Assembly: GCA_023101885.1 (NCBI GenBank)
Contig: JALPQD010000053.1
Coordinates: 4,900,447-4,964,446 of the forward strand
Length of the DNA: 64,000 nucleotides
Direction: 5' to 3'
Source: Typhlomys cinereus
Lineage: Eukaryota; Chordata; Mammalia; Rodentia; Platacanthomyidae
The notes under the pieces were generated by a model that was not told the origin of the DNA, ran no database searches, and saw only the letters and a list, made by a program, of their open reading frames with translations. Shown here in pieces: positions 11,633 through 24,179 of this stretch. Position 1 is the stretch's first letter; each line of letters starts with the position of its first letter. A program made the translations under genes and the position numbers.

Positions 11633-12732
11633 GCACCTGCTGTCTTCCTGGCTTCAAATTCTCAGAGCAAGAATAGTAGTTGAGATCAGGATGCATGTCA
11701 TTAGTGCTATAGAACACTGCTTCCCAGCATGTCCGTAGACACAGCTGGCAGAGGTGTGTAATCCCAGACATAGAGGATGCAACTCTTTCGTTCTTTTTCC
11801 TCTGAGAGATTGAGGCATCTCTGATAACCCTATTAACCCATTTCTTTAGTTGTTGTTTTATCTTTGCAGACCACGAGGTAGATTACTATGAATAAACCCA
11901 CCGATGAGCAAGACAGCGATGGAAAAATCAAGTACCTTGGGGCAATGTGCCTTTTAGCCAAATTCAGTAAATCTATTAATATCCCTTTCCACTTTTTCAT
12001 TAGATATCTTTTAATAAATTAAGAAAGTCAAGACATAGTTTTGAGAGTTTCATCCTTTACATTTTTCTTTGAGCAAAGAACAAAAAGTTCTTTAGTAATC
12101 CTTTTCATCTTTAAGAGGTCAAAGGTTACACAAGCTTTTTTTAATTACATAAATTGAATGAATGCTCTGATTAGAATTTGACTTTGAACCTGGGAAGAAA
12201 GCAATCCCTATGTAATTTATGTGTATCTTTCAAGTTGGCCCTCTTGAAGAGTTCTTATCAAATCTGTTGAAAGACTATTCAGTCAAATTGTAAATCCTCC
12301 CAATGCGTAGATAGAGAGACATGGTGAAGACTAGTTTCAGTAGCTTGGAAAAAACTTTGCTCTCTTCTCCCTGAATTTTATCATATTCATGCTTCAGTAT
12401 AGACGGCAAACCTTCCTCCCTCTCTCATCTTATACTTCTTAGTGGACAAAAGCACAAGCAAGTTCATAAAACTCAAACCCAGACGAAGTGCCAGTCACGT
12501 GGGGAAGCAGACCAATGAGAAGGTGCAGCCGGGCTGGCTGAGGGAACCCGGCAGAGCTCATTATTTGGGGATGGATGACCTGCCACCCCAGAAGCAGCAG
12601 CTTAAGGATGAGCCGGAGGACAGACAGCGATTGGAAGAATTTTCAATATGATATGTGCATTTAGGCAATATCTAGTGTTTTAAGCAGAATTTTAATATGG
12701 AATTACAATTCAATGCACCAGCTATAGATTTT

Positions 12733-12739
<7 letters not shown>

Positions 12740-12786
<47 letters not shown>
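12740..12786. repeat. (TA)n microsatellite
   Basis: About 23 uninterrupted TA units, self-complementary. Confidence 0.98.
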
Positions 12787-12791
<5 letters not shown>

Positions 12792-13302
12792 CCACTTTAT
12801 GTGTTTGGGGGATTTAAGTGAATGGTCTCACTGCACCTTCTGTTAGAATTTCATAAATACAGCTATGCTTTTATTCTACTTGAAATGTAATTAAAGCGTT
12901 TCCTATGACTACCTTTGCTCACCTAGATGGAGAAAAGGCGGCAGACCTGGGAACTACTTGGAAAAGAGTAATAAGTCTCGGAAACAATAAAAACGAAAGC
13001 AAGCAAGCTCCCGTGAATAGCAATGACTTCTCTGCTTCAAGATGCCGCACTCTCCGCGGGCTCAGTGCAGGAGGAAATTGAACATCCTGCACATTGTCAT
13101 TTTTTCCTGAATAGGAAACATGTTTTTGGGATTCAATAACCTCCCACTCCCCTCATCCCACCATCGTTTTCTACAGGATATAATTACACATCTCAGTGGC
13201 CCACCTCAAGAGAACATTACTCCAAAATGATGCAGTCTCTTAAAAATGTCACAGATGCCAGATATTAAAAAAGGAGTAAAAAAATAATAAAAGACCCATT
13301 CG

Positions 13303-13833
13303 ATGGAAAAAAAAAAAAAAGCTGCCAGAAAGAAACTCAGGTCAAGGCTGTGTGGAGTGACAGTGTGCTCTCTGGAGATTCAGGGTCAAGTGTTTCCGAA
13401 GCTTCTGAAATCGAATTTTTCCTCCCTTTCTCTTATGAATAAAATTGTGCACGTAAAACGAGTGAAATCATCACTCTGCAAGGAGGAAGATGAACTCAGT
13501 GGGGTGTGCAGAGCCTTTGAACTTTCTGTTTTCTGCTTCTGCTGTTCTTCTGAATCTTCCATGCGCTGTATTTTATTAGGCGCGTTTATTTATCGCCAGG
13601 GCACTAAAGCAATAGAAGAGACTCAACTTTGCATGATGGGCCACAAAGTAGGAATGCTGACATGCTGGTGGAAAGGGACCCCTGAAGTTCAGGCTCAGTG
13701 GTCACGGCGTATCTGCTCCCTGTCATTCTCCTATGTCCTGGACAAAGGCAGCCTATGTAAGCTCATGATGCTTCAAGGGCAAAAAAGATGGCAACAGGCA
13801 AGAGGAATTCAGACACACCTGTGGCATTTCTAA
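13303..13833 (+). other. Unassigned 176-codon open frame
   Basis: Open frame starting in an A-rich run (13304-13320). The translation is Cys-rich in the middle (CFCCSS) but resembles no family I know. Antisense to PTPRM and intronic. No promoter or polyadenylation context is evident; probably chance. Confidence 0.12.
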
Positions 13834-13919
13834 ACCAACCCAACAGATCTAGATGAGAACATCTATCCATCCTTTTAAAGAACCTGCTAGTCAGTCAAAT
13901 GGCCATTTTTATTCCAACT

Positions 13920-14050
13920 TAATCCATCGGTCCTGGGTCAAATTTTAAGATTTTATTTCATGGATAAGGAAATTTAGGACCAAGGATATTAAATGTCTGC
14001 CTGATATTACACAGATGGTAGTTTAAACAGCTGGACTTCCATGAGACCTC
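13920..14050 (-). mobile_element. MIR SINE fragment
   Basis: 'ttatttcatggataaggaaa', 'ttaggaccaaggatattaaa', 'tattacacagatggtagttt' follow the reverse MIR core (ttacagatgaggaaactgaggc … taa … cacacagctagtaag). Confidence 0.65.
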
Positions 14051-14195
14051 CCCACATTACCCCCAATTTTGCTACCACATGACTACAAGCTGACTGAGAA
14101 CTGGCAGTCTTGTGTCTGTTACACGGTCTATCCCATGCACACTACATTTTGATGTCATTTTTAACCTATTCTTTTAACCTCTTCTTTTCCTTTGA

Positions 14196-14545
14196 GCTTT
14201 TGTCTGTGTGTACATATTCGTGTACACATGTGTATGTGTGAGTGTGCGTGTGTACATAGATTTGCTTGTATGTATAAATCAGAAGATTCAATATTGGGTG
14301 TCTCCTCCAATTGTCTCCCTCAGAGATAGGGTCTCTCTCTCTCTCTCTTTTTCTCCTCTATCTCTTTCTCCCTCCCCATCTCCCCATATTTGTTTAGAGT
14401 TGCTGATCAGAAACCTCCAGAAATCCTCCTTTCTCTATCTCCCCAGGGCTGTGATTAGATACATGGATTTTATATGGGTGCTGGTTGAAGTCCTCAAGTC
14501 TCTGCAGCAAGCACTTTACCCAAGGAGATCTATCTCCAGCCTTTC
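14196..14545 (-). mobile_element. B4-type SINE with CT-rich insertion
   Basis: TG-rich tail at the low end, 'caattgtctccctcagagat' and 'agggtctctctctctctctc' body, and a tRNA-like head in reverse ('gtcctcaagtctctgcagca', 'agcactttacccaaggagat', 'ctatctccagcc'). Confidence 0.7.
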
Positions 14546-14653
14546 AGGTCACCACTTTTTAAGGAATAAACCAGCTAGCTCCACAGAGTCCAGCCACTGT
14601 CTCTATGGTATTTCTTTAGGGGTTTATAGTTCTCTTTCTATCTACCCAGTTCT

Positions 14654-14672
14654 TTTTTTTATTGTTTATTCA

Positions 14673-14722
<50 letters not shown>

Positions 14723-14932
14723 ACCACAGGTGAATTCAGGAACCACCATAGATGGCCTCCACCTCCTCCTTGTTTACTCTGCCCTGGGATTCACAGGCTC
14801 CGCCCTACCAGGAGCAGAAATGCAGGCCGCCCTGCTTCAGCCAGGCGTCTATACATGGGGTCTAGGACCCGAACTCAGGATCTTCTGCTTGCGAGGCAGA
14901 GGCTTAACCCCTGAGCCACCTCTCCAGCCCCC
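14654..14932 (-). mobile_element. Young T+ SINE (B2/DIP-type) with 13-bp TSD
   Basis: Minus-strand head GGGGCTGGAGAGGTGGCTCA with the tRNA A box, a B box region in GAGTTCGGGTCC, a unique body, then about 22 CA units and a tail with AATAAA (CAATTGAATAAACAATAAA). A perfect 13-bp duplication TCTACCCAGTTCT is at 14641-14653 and 14933-14945. The same family recurs at 50486-50798 and 53762-54004. Confidence 0.92.
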
Positions 14933-16544
14933 TCTACCCAGTTCTATATTCACCTTCCACCTTCAGAATCACTGCATGGTTCACTTCCTGCTGATGACAT
15001 GTCAGACTACTTCAATGTACAGAGGCAGAAAACTTTGAGAACTCCTGATCACATGGCAAGAGAGAGGAATCCAAAACCAAAAACGAGACAAAATGTTCAA
15101 GGTAAAGAGTGTAGACTGAGGTGGTGGTGGGGGGCGCAGTGTACACATTAAGGCGCCTTTATGAAGGGGGGCTCCCATGTAACCCAGATGAACTTCAGTA
15201 CAGCCTTATTTATAAAATACAATGGGTAGCTGCTCCCAGGTATCTCATGCTTTCTTGGCCTGCATTTCTCTTCTCTTCCTTAAAGACAGACCCTCATCCT
15301 TTGCTCCTGTTTCTGGGAGGCCGCCTCAGGCTGTTTAAAGCACAGCCTTTGACTTCTGGCACATGGGATGAAACTCGTGGCACAGGGAGCTCGGGCTGCC
15401 CAGCGCCTACCCTCACTGGGGTCCGTCCATGAGTTTGAAGCTCAAAGGCTGAACCCACAGACCTGTTCTGTGCTTTGATTGTGTTGTGGGGATAGGTGAG
15501 GTGAGGAACTGGGCAGCCAGGGATTTATGGTGACATAAATACTCATCATGTGAGACTTGGGCAAGTGTACGGTTTCAGGCTGGGCTTTGAGCTGCTCTTT
15601 ACCTGTCTTTAGATTTTGGTGCATATCAGAATCATCGATATTTCAAAGATAACTGGAAATTGGATCCTTGTCCTCACTGCGTTGCCCTGACAACCCCAAG
15701 GCCACCACAGCCATTGGATGGTATCAAAGTGGTGACGTCAATGAGCCACGGGCCACTGGTCACAGAGAAGGATGCTATGTTCTAAAGGCAGCTGAAAACA
15801 GCCGAATGGATGGTGTTGTAATTTCTGTAAGTCATGCTGGGCTGCAAGTCCTCCCTCCAGGATTGCCACCCACATAGCAGAAATAGCCACTTTCCTTCTC
15901 CCTGAGAGGCGGCCAGTGTCAGAGCCTGGGACATTAGCACCCTTGGGAGCTGTCATTTCTTCCCGCTCTGCACCTTATTTGTCAGTGAGCCTGCACTAGT
16001 GACACCCGGCTCTTCTGAGAGGAGCAGAAGCACCTCCTCGGGGACAGGCAACCTGCAAACAGCCGGGGAGCAGACAGATGCTGCTGCAGGAGACGCCGGC
16101 CGAGCTGTCCTGACAGCAGTGGAGCAGCGAGCCCCTATGTGTCTGTCACTGAATGACGGCAGCAGCTTCCCAATGGGTCCCTTTGCTGCCTTATAGTTCA
16201 TGTACTTGTCCTGCAGTGGGCACCTTTAGGCACACTGGGGCTCTGTCACCTTCCTGTCTGAAACCCTCATAAGCCTCGCTCCTGAGCCTCGAGCCCCAAG
16301 GATGGTCAGACTCAGCTCGTGTGCTGACCCACATGGCAAGCAGCCAGTGTGCCAAGCGCCAGGCCAGGGGCTCCTGGTCCCACATGGCAGTGAGAGTGAC
16401 CCTGACAGCGGATCACCTGGGCTCAGGCAGAGGCTGAATTTGGCTCTTGTCTCCCTGACTGTCCTTACCGCAGCTCCTCAGTGCCTCAAGGATTTTTCTT
16501 TACTTATCCACACTGCATTCAGATGTAGGAGAACTTCCTTTTAT

Positions 16545-16662
16545 CCTTGCCTTTTTCCCTTTGATGCTAGGAAATGAACCCAGGGCCTTGGCATGGGAGG
16601 CGCATGCTCACCACTGAGTTATACTTGGACTCCGGGGGTAGTTTTTTTTTTTTTTTTTTTTC
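16545..16662 (-). mobile_element. ID-like tRNA SINE and adjoining poly(T)
   Basis: The reverse of 16560-16635 reads as an ID head: 'ctcagtggtgagcatgcgcc', 'aaggccctgggttcatttcc'. A T22 run follows at 16642-16662, on the 5' side of the ID in its own orientation, so it probably belongs to another insertion. Confidence 0.65.
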
Positions 16663-17074
16663 TAACTGCTTTGTTACATAAAAAGGAACTAGCACACGTT
16701 TACCTTTTAGTGTTATTCCTTAGAAAGTTGTGACTTTTAGAAAGTCCTCACCTCAGAAATCAGAGCACATAAACTCCGTCAAATATGACTGAAATGCTAG
16801 GGACACTTTTTTAGAGATGACAGGCTCAGATATGAAGAAGTGTAGCAGAAAAAAGAACCTCAGTCTATAATTTGTGGCTCTCTTTTGACATGTATTAATT
16901 TATAAAATCTCTCAGCACCATTCCTTGCTCTTCTTGTAACAGTCAAGGCACAGTGATTGAAGGCAGAAATTTACAATGCAGAATTCTGTTAAAAATGTAG
17001 AAAATTTCAAAACACTTTTTTCGAACAGCTTAGTGAAAAATAATCACAATAATTTACAGTCAGAAAGTTCAGTA

Positions 17075-17185
17075 TCGTTTATTTATTTATTTAATTATTC
17101 AGCAGAGACTTGGGTTCAGACCTAGTTAAACATGCATGCTAGGCAATGTTCACCACCGCACTATCTCCTTCAGCCTCTATCTACC
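17075..17185 (-). mobile_element. ID/B2-like SINE fragment
   Basis: TTTATTTATTTATTTAATTA (a reversed A-rich tail), then 'gggttcagacctagttaaac' 'atgcatgctaggcaa' and 'ctatctccttcagcc', the diverged reverse of a tRNA-derived head. Confidence 0.55.
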
Positions 17186-18104
17186 TCTATTGAAGATTAC
17201 AGATGAAAGTTATTTCCATAGCTATGGAGACTCTTTGACTGAATTTAGCCAGATGTTCTTTCCTGTTGAAAAGTACGGACCGTGTCATTTCAGACTTAAG
17301 TAGAATACTTCTGGTGAGGAAGTACTGAGCCATGTTTGAAGAGCATGAGGAAGAAATTCTAAACAAGTGAAGACCATGGGCCTATAGCTGGTACAGAGCA
17401 GAGTCCTGCCATGATGGAAGTCACAATGCGTCGGAATCACTTATCCACAAAGATGTGTAGGTAGGCCTAGTTTGTAGCTCGGATAGACACATCATCTTAC
17501 TGTACCCCTTGAATAGAGCACACTACTTGTGTGCATTATACTCTTAGGAAACTGTAATTCACCTCATTAACCTGCTTTGAGAAGGGGAGGTACAGGAAGA
17601 TGAAGGAAAGAAAGAAAGAAAAATACCCAGATGCAAGAGACATTGATGTTGGGAGATTCTAGCCACAATTCATATCTCCCCACATTTTACAATGGTATGC
17701 CACCATCAATGTTTCCCATTTAACCACCAACTTCCTCTAATATAACAGGTCACCTGTTGCAGGTTGAATACATTTACTTGCAAATGTACATTCCTATCTC
17801 TTAATAAATGGGAAACCAGTGACATACCAGAAGAAGGTGATAGAAAAAGCATAAAGAAAATAAACACAAACAAACAAAAAAAGAAACAGATATATTAAAA
17901 TATCAGCATCAATTTCCAGAGGTGAAGGAGTTGTTTTCTCTGTATTTAATACCTTTAGCAGAGAACACTTATTGGAACATACGAGTAATATTGCCAGTAC
18001 TGGTGAGTAAGAAAGTGGATATTGTCAACCAGGAGGGTCATATACCATAAAATACTTCAACATCTTCAGAGTTGACTCTCTAAAGTGTACAAAAATCATA
18101 TTTA

Positions 18105-18190
18105 TCCATCATCTATCTATCCATCCATCCATCCATCCATCCATCCATCTATCTATCTACCTACCTATCTATCTATCTATCTATCCATCC
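18105..18190. repeat. (ATCC/ATCT)n tetranucleotide repeat
   Basis: Mixed CCAT and CTAT units with a CCTA break. Confidence 0.95.
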
Positions 18191-18199
18191 CTATCTTTT

Positions 18200-18328
18200 C
18201 AATTTTTTAAACTTTGTTTGAGAGAGTGAGCAAGCACAGATGTACCTGCCATGGTGTTTGTGTGGTGGCCAGATCACTAGTTTTGTGCCCAGGTGCCTTC
18301 ACCTACTGAGCCATATCACCAGCCCCCA
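18200..18328 (-). mobile_element. tRNA-derived SINE (B3/DIP-like)
   Basis: The high-coordinate end reads in reverse GGGGGCTGGTGATATGGCTC then 'agtaggtgaaggcacctggg'. The body has 'accatggcaggtacatctgt' and the tail 'gctcactctctcaaac'. Confidence 0.7.
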
Positions 18329-18421
18329 TCTGGCTTTAAATAAACTATCGGCATGCTGACAGAGTACTATCCGGGTACTTTTTACATAAAAGACACAGGT
18401 TCAAAATTTAAAAATTCTTCT

Positions 18422-18662
18422 AGGGCTGTGAAGATGGGACAGTGGTGAACGTGCTTGTGTACAAGCAATAGAGTTAAGACTTAAATGTCACACAAAATGC
18501 CAAGCAGGTATGGTGGCCTACATGTAGGTGCAGTCTGCGAATCCTCAAGAACAAGCTGGCAACCCGACGAGTCCTATAGGGGAGCCCCAGGTTTAGAGAA
18601 CCATTCTCTAGATGGTAATGTGAAAGAGCGCTCAAAGAGGATTCCTGACCTCACCCTCAGAC

Positions 18663-18706
<44 letters not shown>

Positions 18707-18762
18707 ACCTGCACACACATGCAGCTGCTCACACGCAAACATATATACATACATGCCTGTGT
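18422..18762 (+). mobile_element. B4-type SINE with (CA)n tail
   Basis: Diverged ID head ('gggctgtgaagatgggacag'), B1-like body ('gccaagcaggtatggtggcc', 'agccccaggtttagagaacc'), then about 19 CA units at 18664-18702 and a CA-rich tail. Confidence 0.7.
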
Positions 18763-19259
18763 CCTCCTTACACATATTTGAAAAATGGAAAATAAAAAAT
18801 ACTGTAATGGTATATGGTACAGTGTTTTGTTTTTGTTTTTCTTTTCAGAATTACAACGTTCTGAAAGGATTATAGTCAGTTTATATGAACCACGGTCTGT
18901 TACTAAAAAGAAACCAAAAGCTGAGTTCAGATTCTGTTGACTTTTGTTTTAAGTGAAGAGCTGGCCTTTATTCAAGAAAAATCAATATTAGATTAAAACC
19001 TTGGAGACACATGGCTCAATTTTTTTCTTAGAACAACAAAGCCTGGATTAAACTGAAACCAAAATGTTCCATGTATTGAGACAAAACAACAGAACTGAAA
19101 GCAAATGGAAGCAAACTCAAGGATCGAGTTTGAAATTAGACAGTAGGGCTCAGAAGCCTTGGGAGGACCTGTGTTATCTCTGACCAAGAGACTCAGTTTC
19201 AACAGGGCATCTGTGTAGACATTTGCTTTGGCAAAAAAACTGAACCAGAAAAGTGGTTT

Positions 19260-19290
19260 TTGTTAGGGTTCTCTAGAGGAAGAGAATCCA

Positions 19291-19343
<53 letters not shown>

Positions 19344-19570
19344 ATATGTATACTTATGAATTTATTGGATTGGCTTATGAGATAAGGTCTAGATATTCCA
19401 ACAGTGGCTGCTCAGTTCAGGAGCTGAATATTTCAGTAGACCTAGTCTAGAGGATTCCTGGAGAGTCTTTGCACCTCATTCACATTAGAAGGTCAAAGCC
19501 ACTGAGTTCTACTGTCAGTGAAGATTGGTGGCAGCGGAACGATGAGTATGCCAGTGCAGGGCGAGAAAGA

Positions 19571-19610
<40 letters not shown>

Positions 19611-19651
19611 GACAGAGAGACAGAGAGAGAGACAGACACACACACACAGAG

Positions 19652-19690
<39 letters not shown>

Positions 19691-19975
19691 CAGAGAGAGA
19701 GACAGAGAGAGACAGAGAGAGAGACAGAGAGACAGAGAGAAAGACACACACACACAGAGAAACAGAGAGAGAGAGAGAGAGAGATTTTGGCTGGCTGCTG
19801 GAAGATGCCACTCACATTTAGGGTTGGTCATTGTATTTCAAATATCTCAATCTATATAATCTCTTCAGGTGATCAGATGGCTAATCTATTAGCTAATCTT
19901 AGGTCCAGTGAAGTTGAACTATCAAGATGAACTATCCTAAGTCCATCTCTTATAAATTCCACACCAAATCCTTAT
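19260..19975. mobile_element. ERVL-type LTR with simple-repeat expansions
   Basis: Begins TGTTAGGGTTCTCTAGAGGA, the terminal sequence familiar from MLT2/ERVL-class LTRs, followed by a GT run (19296-19340), 'atgaatttattggattggct' and, far right, 'gatgaactatcctaagtcca'. A GA/CA expansion (19565-19785) sits inside. It lies 0.8 kb from an ERVL pol remnant and is probably its LTR. The right boundary and orientation are uncertain. Confidence 0.6.
19565..19785. repeat. GA/CA composite repeat with ~108-bp higher-order copy
   Basis: GA runs mixed with GACA units. The block of CA units followed by CAGAGAAACAGAGAGAG occurs twice, with CAGAGAAACAG at 19647 and 19755. Confidence 0.9.
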
Positions 19976-20090
19976 GTCATTCTAATCTCTCCATGAAAAC
20001 AATAACTGTACTATACAAAAATGTAAACACATTATTGTTCTCTCAAGAGAGATGACAAGAGTACTTTGAAAAATGCTTTGTCTTTTTTTA

Positions 20091-20375
20091 CTGCATGTTG
20101 TATGTGTGTGTGTGTGTGTGTGGTAGACAAACGGGCACTTGAGTGAGTGTATGTGCCTGTGGAGGCCTGGGGTGACATCAGGAATCATGTTGGATTGCTC
20201 TGCCTCATTGCTTTGTTCTGGGGTTTCCTAGGCTCTGCCTCCTGGGACTAGAATTACAAGTCTGCCACCATTTCTACCTGGCCTTTTTACATGGGATCTG
20301 GGATCTGAAATTAGGTCTTTTTGCTTGTGAGGCTAAAGCTTTAACCCTGAGACATCTCCCCAGCCTGGAATGTCC
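20091..20375 (-). mobile_element. B4-type SINE
   Basis: GT tail (20102-20121), 'gtggaggcctggggtgacat' 'caggaatcatg', B1-like 'ctgcctcctgggactagaat' and reversed head 'ccctgagacatctccccagc'. All parts of a B4 are present, in minus orientation. Confidence 0.85.
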
Positions 20376-20539
20376 TAACAAACTCAAAGTGCAGACTGTA
20401 ACAGTTAACCACTTAACTACAGATATTATCTCAATTAGCATTATATAATAAGAAATAAAGGAAAAATGTATTTGCTTAATGCATGTGTATATATGAAAAA
20501 GCATATTCTGTTTTTTTAGGATTAAGGTAGAGTTTATTA

Positions 20540-20700
20540 GAGAAGAGAAAGAACAGAACTCATGGGCTCCAGATGTGGAGTGCCATGAGGAGCTAGGGCG
20601 CCCTGGAGAACTCATGGACTCCAGGCATGGAATCCATAAGAGACAAGGAGCTAGAAATGAACTCACAGACTCCACATGTGGAGTGCCATGAAGGGTAGGT
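20540..20700. repeat. Degenerate ~50-bp tandem repeat (three copies)
   Basis: Three units built on 'gaactca(tgg/cag)(g/a)ctcc', '(atg)tggagtgccatga' and 'aggagctag' between 20557 and 20697. The first and third share TGTGGAGTGCCATGA exactly. Confidence 0.75.
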
Positions 20701-20815
20701 GCCCAGAAAGCATATTTTCAACAGAGTAGAACAGAAGCACTCATTTTGACAACCTTTGTTTCTGTCACTGGTCACGTGGCCTTAGCTAGTATTTATAATA
20801 ACTACATTCCTCCTC

Positions 20816-22640
20816 AAACTATTCTCTATTTCTTCCACAACAGCAGCTCAGACCTTGGCTCTACATGGAGGAGTAATCCATGCCTTCATTTCTGAAGGAC
20901 CTGGGGCATTTGCCATCCTGTCTGTATTGTGCTGTGACACCATCCCATTGGCCTTAATCAGAGGACATGATAGCACCAAAAGGTGCCCTAGTGGATCTTC
21001 TGTGGTCTAGGGATACTCCATCCATCCTAGAGGCAATTTCCCCTGGGATTCAGGATCAATCACCCTGACAACATTGTTATTGCTTTCTCAGCCTGTTGAC
21101 TCAAGGCATCAGGAGGATAAAATAGCCAGAGGGAAGCTACGCCTCTAGTTCAATGGAATGCTTGCTGAGTCTCCTGCCAGAAACGGCTCCTGCTCTGGAA
21201 CCAAATCTTCTAGGCCAGCAGAGCATGAAGTCAGAAGTCCAGGGAGCAAACTTTTCCTCATGGGTCACTAGGAGTGATGGTGAGGGGCAGCATTCCTGTT
21301 TCCAGCCCTTGATTTGTGGACCTGTGAAACTTGACTATAGGGGACACAGGACCATACCCTGGGTACCGATTTAAGACATACGTTGACTTTGGTAGGACCT
21401 TTCTCCAATCCTACAGTCTATTACCGTCTAATTGACTCTATAACAATGCCTTTATAAAACAATTCCACTGTTCTATCAAGCCAGCTGCTTCATGATGGTG
21501 GGGAACATGGTAAGATCAGTGAATCCCATGAGCATAAACCCGCTACTGCACTTTGTTAGCTGTGAAGTGAGTTTCCCAGTCTGAAGCAATTCTGTGTGGA
21601 CTACCATGTGGATAAAGCATTCCATGAGTCCAGGTAGTTTTTGGAGAAGCACTGCATGCAGGCAAGGCAATCCACATCCAGAATAGCCATCCGTTGCAGT
21701 AAGGACCAAGTGTTTCCCTTGCCATGATGGAAGTGGTTCAATGCAGTCAACCTGCCACCAGGTCACATGTTGGCCACCCCTGGGGATGGTGCCATATCAC
21801 AAGCTCGGTGCTATTGGCAGATTTGGCACTCGTCAACAGCGTAGCCAGGTCAGTGCTGGTGAATGGACATCCACGTTGTCAAATCCATGCATAACCTCCA
21901 TCTTTGCCACCATGTCCACTTTGTTCACAGGCCCACTGGGCAGTGACAAGGATGGCTTAGGAAAGAGGTTGACTCTTCACAGAATAGGTCATCTTATCCA
22001 CCTGATGACTGAATGTCTTCTCTGCTGAAGTCACCATCAGATGAGTATTACAGGGGACATGAGCCTCTTTATATCCTTTGGCCATTTAGAGAGAACCTCT
22101 TCCCCAATGTCTTCAGGAGATTCCCAATTATGCTCCCTCCAAATCACTAATCATCCAGCAAACCACTGGTCACAATCCGTGAGTCATTATATAATCACTC
22201 ATCTGGCCATCTCTTCTAAGCAAAATGTACGACCATGCACACTGCTCAAAGTTCTGCCCAGTGTGAAGATTTCCCTTTACTACTGTCCTTCAGGGTGCCC
22301 AGAAAGGGGCTGTAATAGTGCAGCTGCTCACTTCTGGGTGGCACCTAGATAGTGTGCAGAATCATTTGTGAACCAGTTTCTATCTTTTCTTCTCAGGCAA
22401 TTGATCATAGGGCACACCCCAGGAGGTCATAAATGTGTGCTTGGGAATAGGCCTAAGGACCATGTTTGGCAACTTCTTTGTGTAACTTGTTTGTGCTTTT
22501 AAGACCTGCTCAGACTCTGCCTCATATATAACACTTTTATTTGATAATGTGTTGGTGTTGTGCATACCCAACTTCATGGCTCGCTGGGTTTGATGACACC
22601 AAACTCACAATGGGCAGTTCAGGTCGTACAGTACCTTGGT
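20816..22640 (-). mobile_element. ERVL pol remnant (integrase core recognisable, broken)
   Basis: The minus-strand frame at 21476-21766 contains WWQVDCIEPLPSWQGKH and LTATDGYSG, the start of the retroviral integrase core with its first catalytic Asp, in the form typical of ERVL elements. The next part of the core continues in another frame (21543-21725), so the copy is frameshifted. Flanking sequence on both sides also aligns in feel with ERVL pol but carries stops. It is a dead, anciently endogenised copy without an intact gene. The lower-coordinate side may include dUTPase remnants; I could not confirm this. Confidence 0.75.
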
Positions 22641-23795
22641 GACCCATTGTTAAATGTTTAGTTTTCACAAAGGCTCAGTAGCAGGCTAAAAGTTGTATTT
22701 TAAAGGGAGAATATTGTGTTCATATGATGGCCCTGATTCTCCTGGAAGGACCTACATTATCTATATCCTACACAAGAATCAGCTTTTACACAGTACCTAG
22801 AAATTTGTTTTGGCCAGGAAAATTAAAGCAATAAAGTGGCTCAAAATGTTTGGACTACCTATATGTTATTTTGGTATGACAATGAGCTATGTATTCGATA
22901 CTTTATGTGTAGCTCAGTATAGGCACCCCAAGCAGTAGGCAAATTACCCCATCCTCAAGAGAAAACTCGCAGGAGGGCCTCTGCAATGCCACCTGTCTTC
23001 CCTTTCATTGTTAACCACCTACACTTATGACTTCTGTAACATTTACATAAGGGTTTCTAGATCAAATCATGAAAAAATGGCTTTTTCTGTCAACTCAAGG
23101 CCTTTCAAATATATCAAAGTTCTTGCACATATCAATAATTCATTATATTTCATGAATGAATGATGTTTCATGATGCAGAAGGGATGGTGGTCAAAGAGAA
23201 TCACAACTGATCATAATGCAGAAAACAAATGTCTTTGGAGTGCTTGGTTCTAAATGCAACATCTAAATCACATCCTACCCCAAGACTAAGGAACATTGGG
23301 GAAGAGGAGACAGAAAGAATATAATGCTAAACAGTGTCTTCTGGATACAATAGGACTGTGACATCTAAAAACTCCCTGCAGCTGTATCTATTTACCTGCA
23401 CAAGATTTACACAAGATTAGACCTGCCCACGTTTCATTGTAGATGGAGGGAGGGAGAGTTCATGGGGGTCCCACCTTTCCTTGTGGGAATATTGGTGATT
23501 AATGACTTGGGGAATAGGACCATTTGTTTTAGTGACCAAGCCATTGATATATTGTCTATGCAATGCAAGCACCAGGAATATGCTAATGAAGTCAAACCTT
23601 ATTGAAGAAGGTGGGTCACACCAACAAAAAAGAACATGGGATAGGAGGGAAACTTGTTAGAAAAGTTTTTACTGGGATCGAGAATGGGGATGAGGTAGGT
23701 AAATACGGAGTTAAAATGAAAAACATTCATTGTATAAAACTGTCAAAAGATTAAAGAAAATGACATGAACATTAGATAGCATTCTGTTATTCTAA

Positions 23796-24090
23796 AACAC
23801 TGAAGATAATCAACTTATGAAGAGGAAAGTTTGTTTTGTTTCAGAGTTATTGGTGGTTCAAAGTCATGGTTGGGCAAACATTATGGCATAGGTATCATGG
23901 TGAGAAAAATCCCTCATTTAAGTCCAAGAAGAAAATGAGAAATGACAAAGCAATGGCAGTTCTTATGAGTTTTTTTAATATCACTTAAAGAGTCCCACTC
24001 CAGTTCATTTCCTCAGGATACCACCATCTCCTAATTGCGCCACCCTGGGGACTGATTGCAGAGGCTCCCGGGAGACATCTACCATCTCAG
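23796..24090 (-). mobile_element. Possible MaLR-like LTR remnant
   Basis: Blocks 'ggaaagtttgttttgtttca', 'ggttcaaagtcatgg', 'aagagtcccactccagttca' resemble the reverse of a MaLR LTR, at high divergence. Confidence 0.35.
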
Positions 24091-24179
24091 CTACAGCAGT
24101 GTGGGTACAGTGCTTGGTTAGCCACCTGCCCGAAGAAGAACAATTGAATTCTTACTGGTTGGGTAATAATTACAACTAA

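Noticed and set aside
12442..12651. 69-codon frame ending DRQRLEEFSI as a small gene
   Set aside because: No family recognised, short, and no transcript signals; antisense to PTPRM. Left unannotated.
14900..14932. tRNA gene from the A/B-box-like sequence
   Set aside because: It is the head of a tRNA-derived SINE, as in the other SINE copies; no cloverleaf 3' half.
14208..15038. 276-codon open frame, plus strand
   Set aside because: It crosses a reversed B4, a TG run and a reversed young SINE; length is due to the repeat.
18105..18190. CRISPR-like regularly spaced repeat
   Set aside because: Ordinary tetranucleotide microsatellite in a mammalian intron.
19469..19930. Arg/Glu- and Ser/Leu-rich frames on both strands
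   Set aside because: Produced by the GA/CA composite repeat in an LTR.
21476..21766. Possible functional integrase gene
   Set aside because: Only the first part of the core is in frame; the rest is frameshifted and flanked by stops. A dead ERVL remnant.
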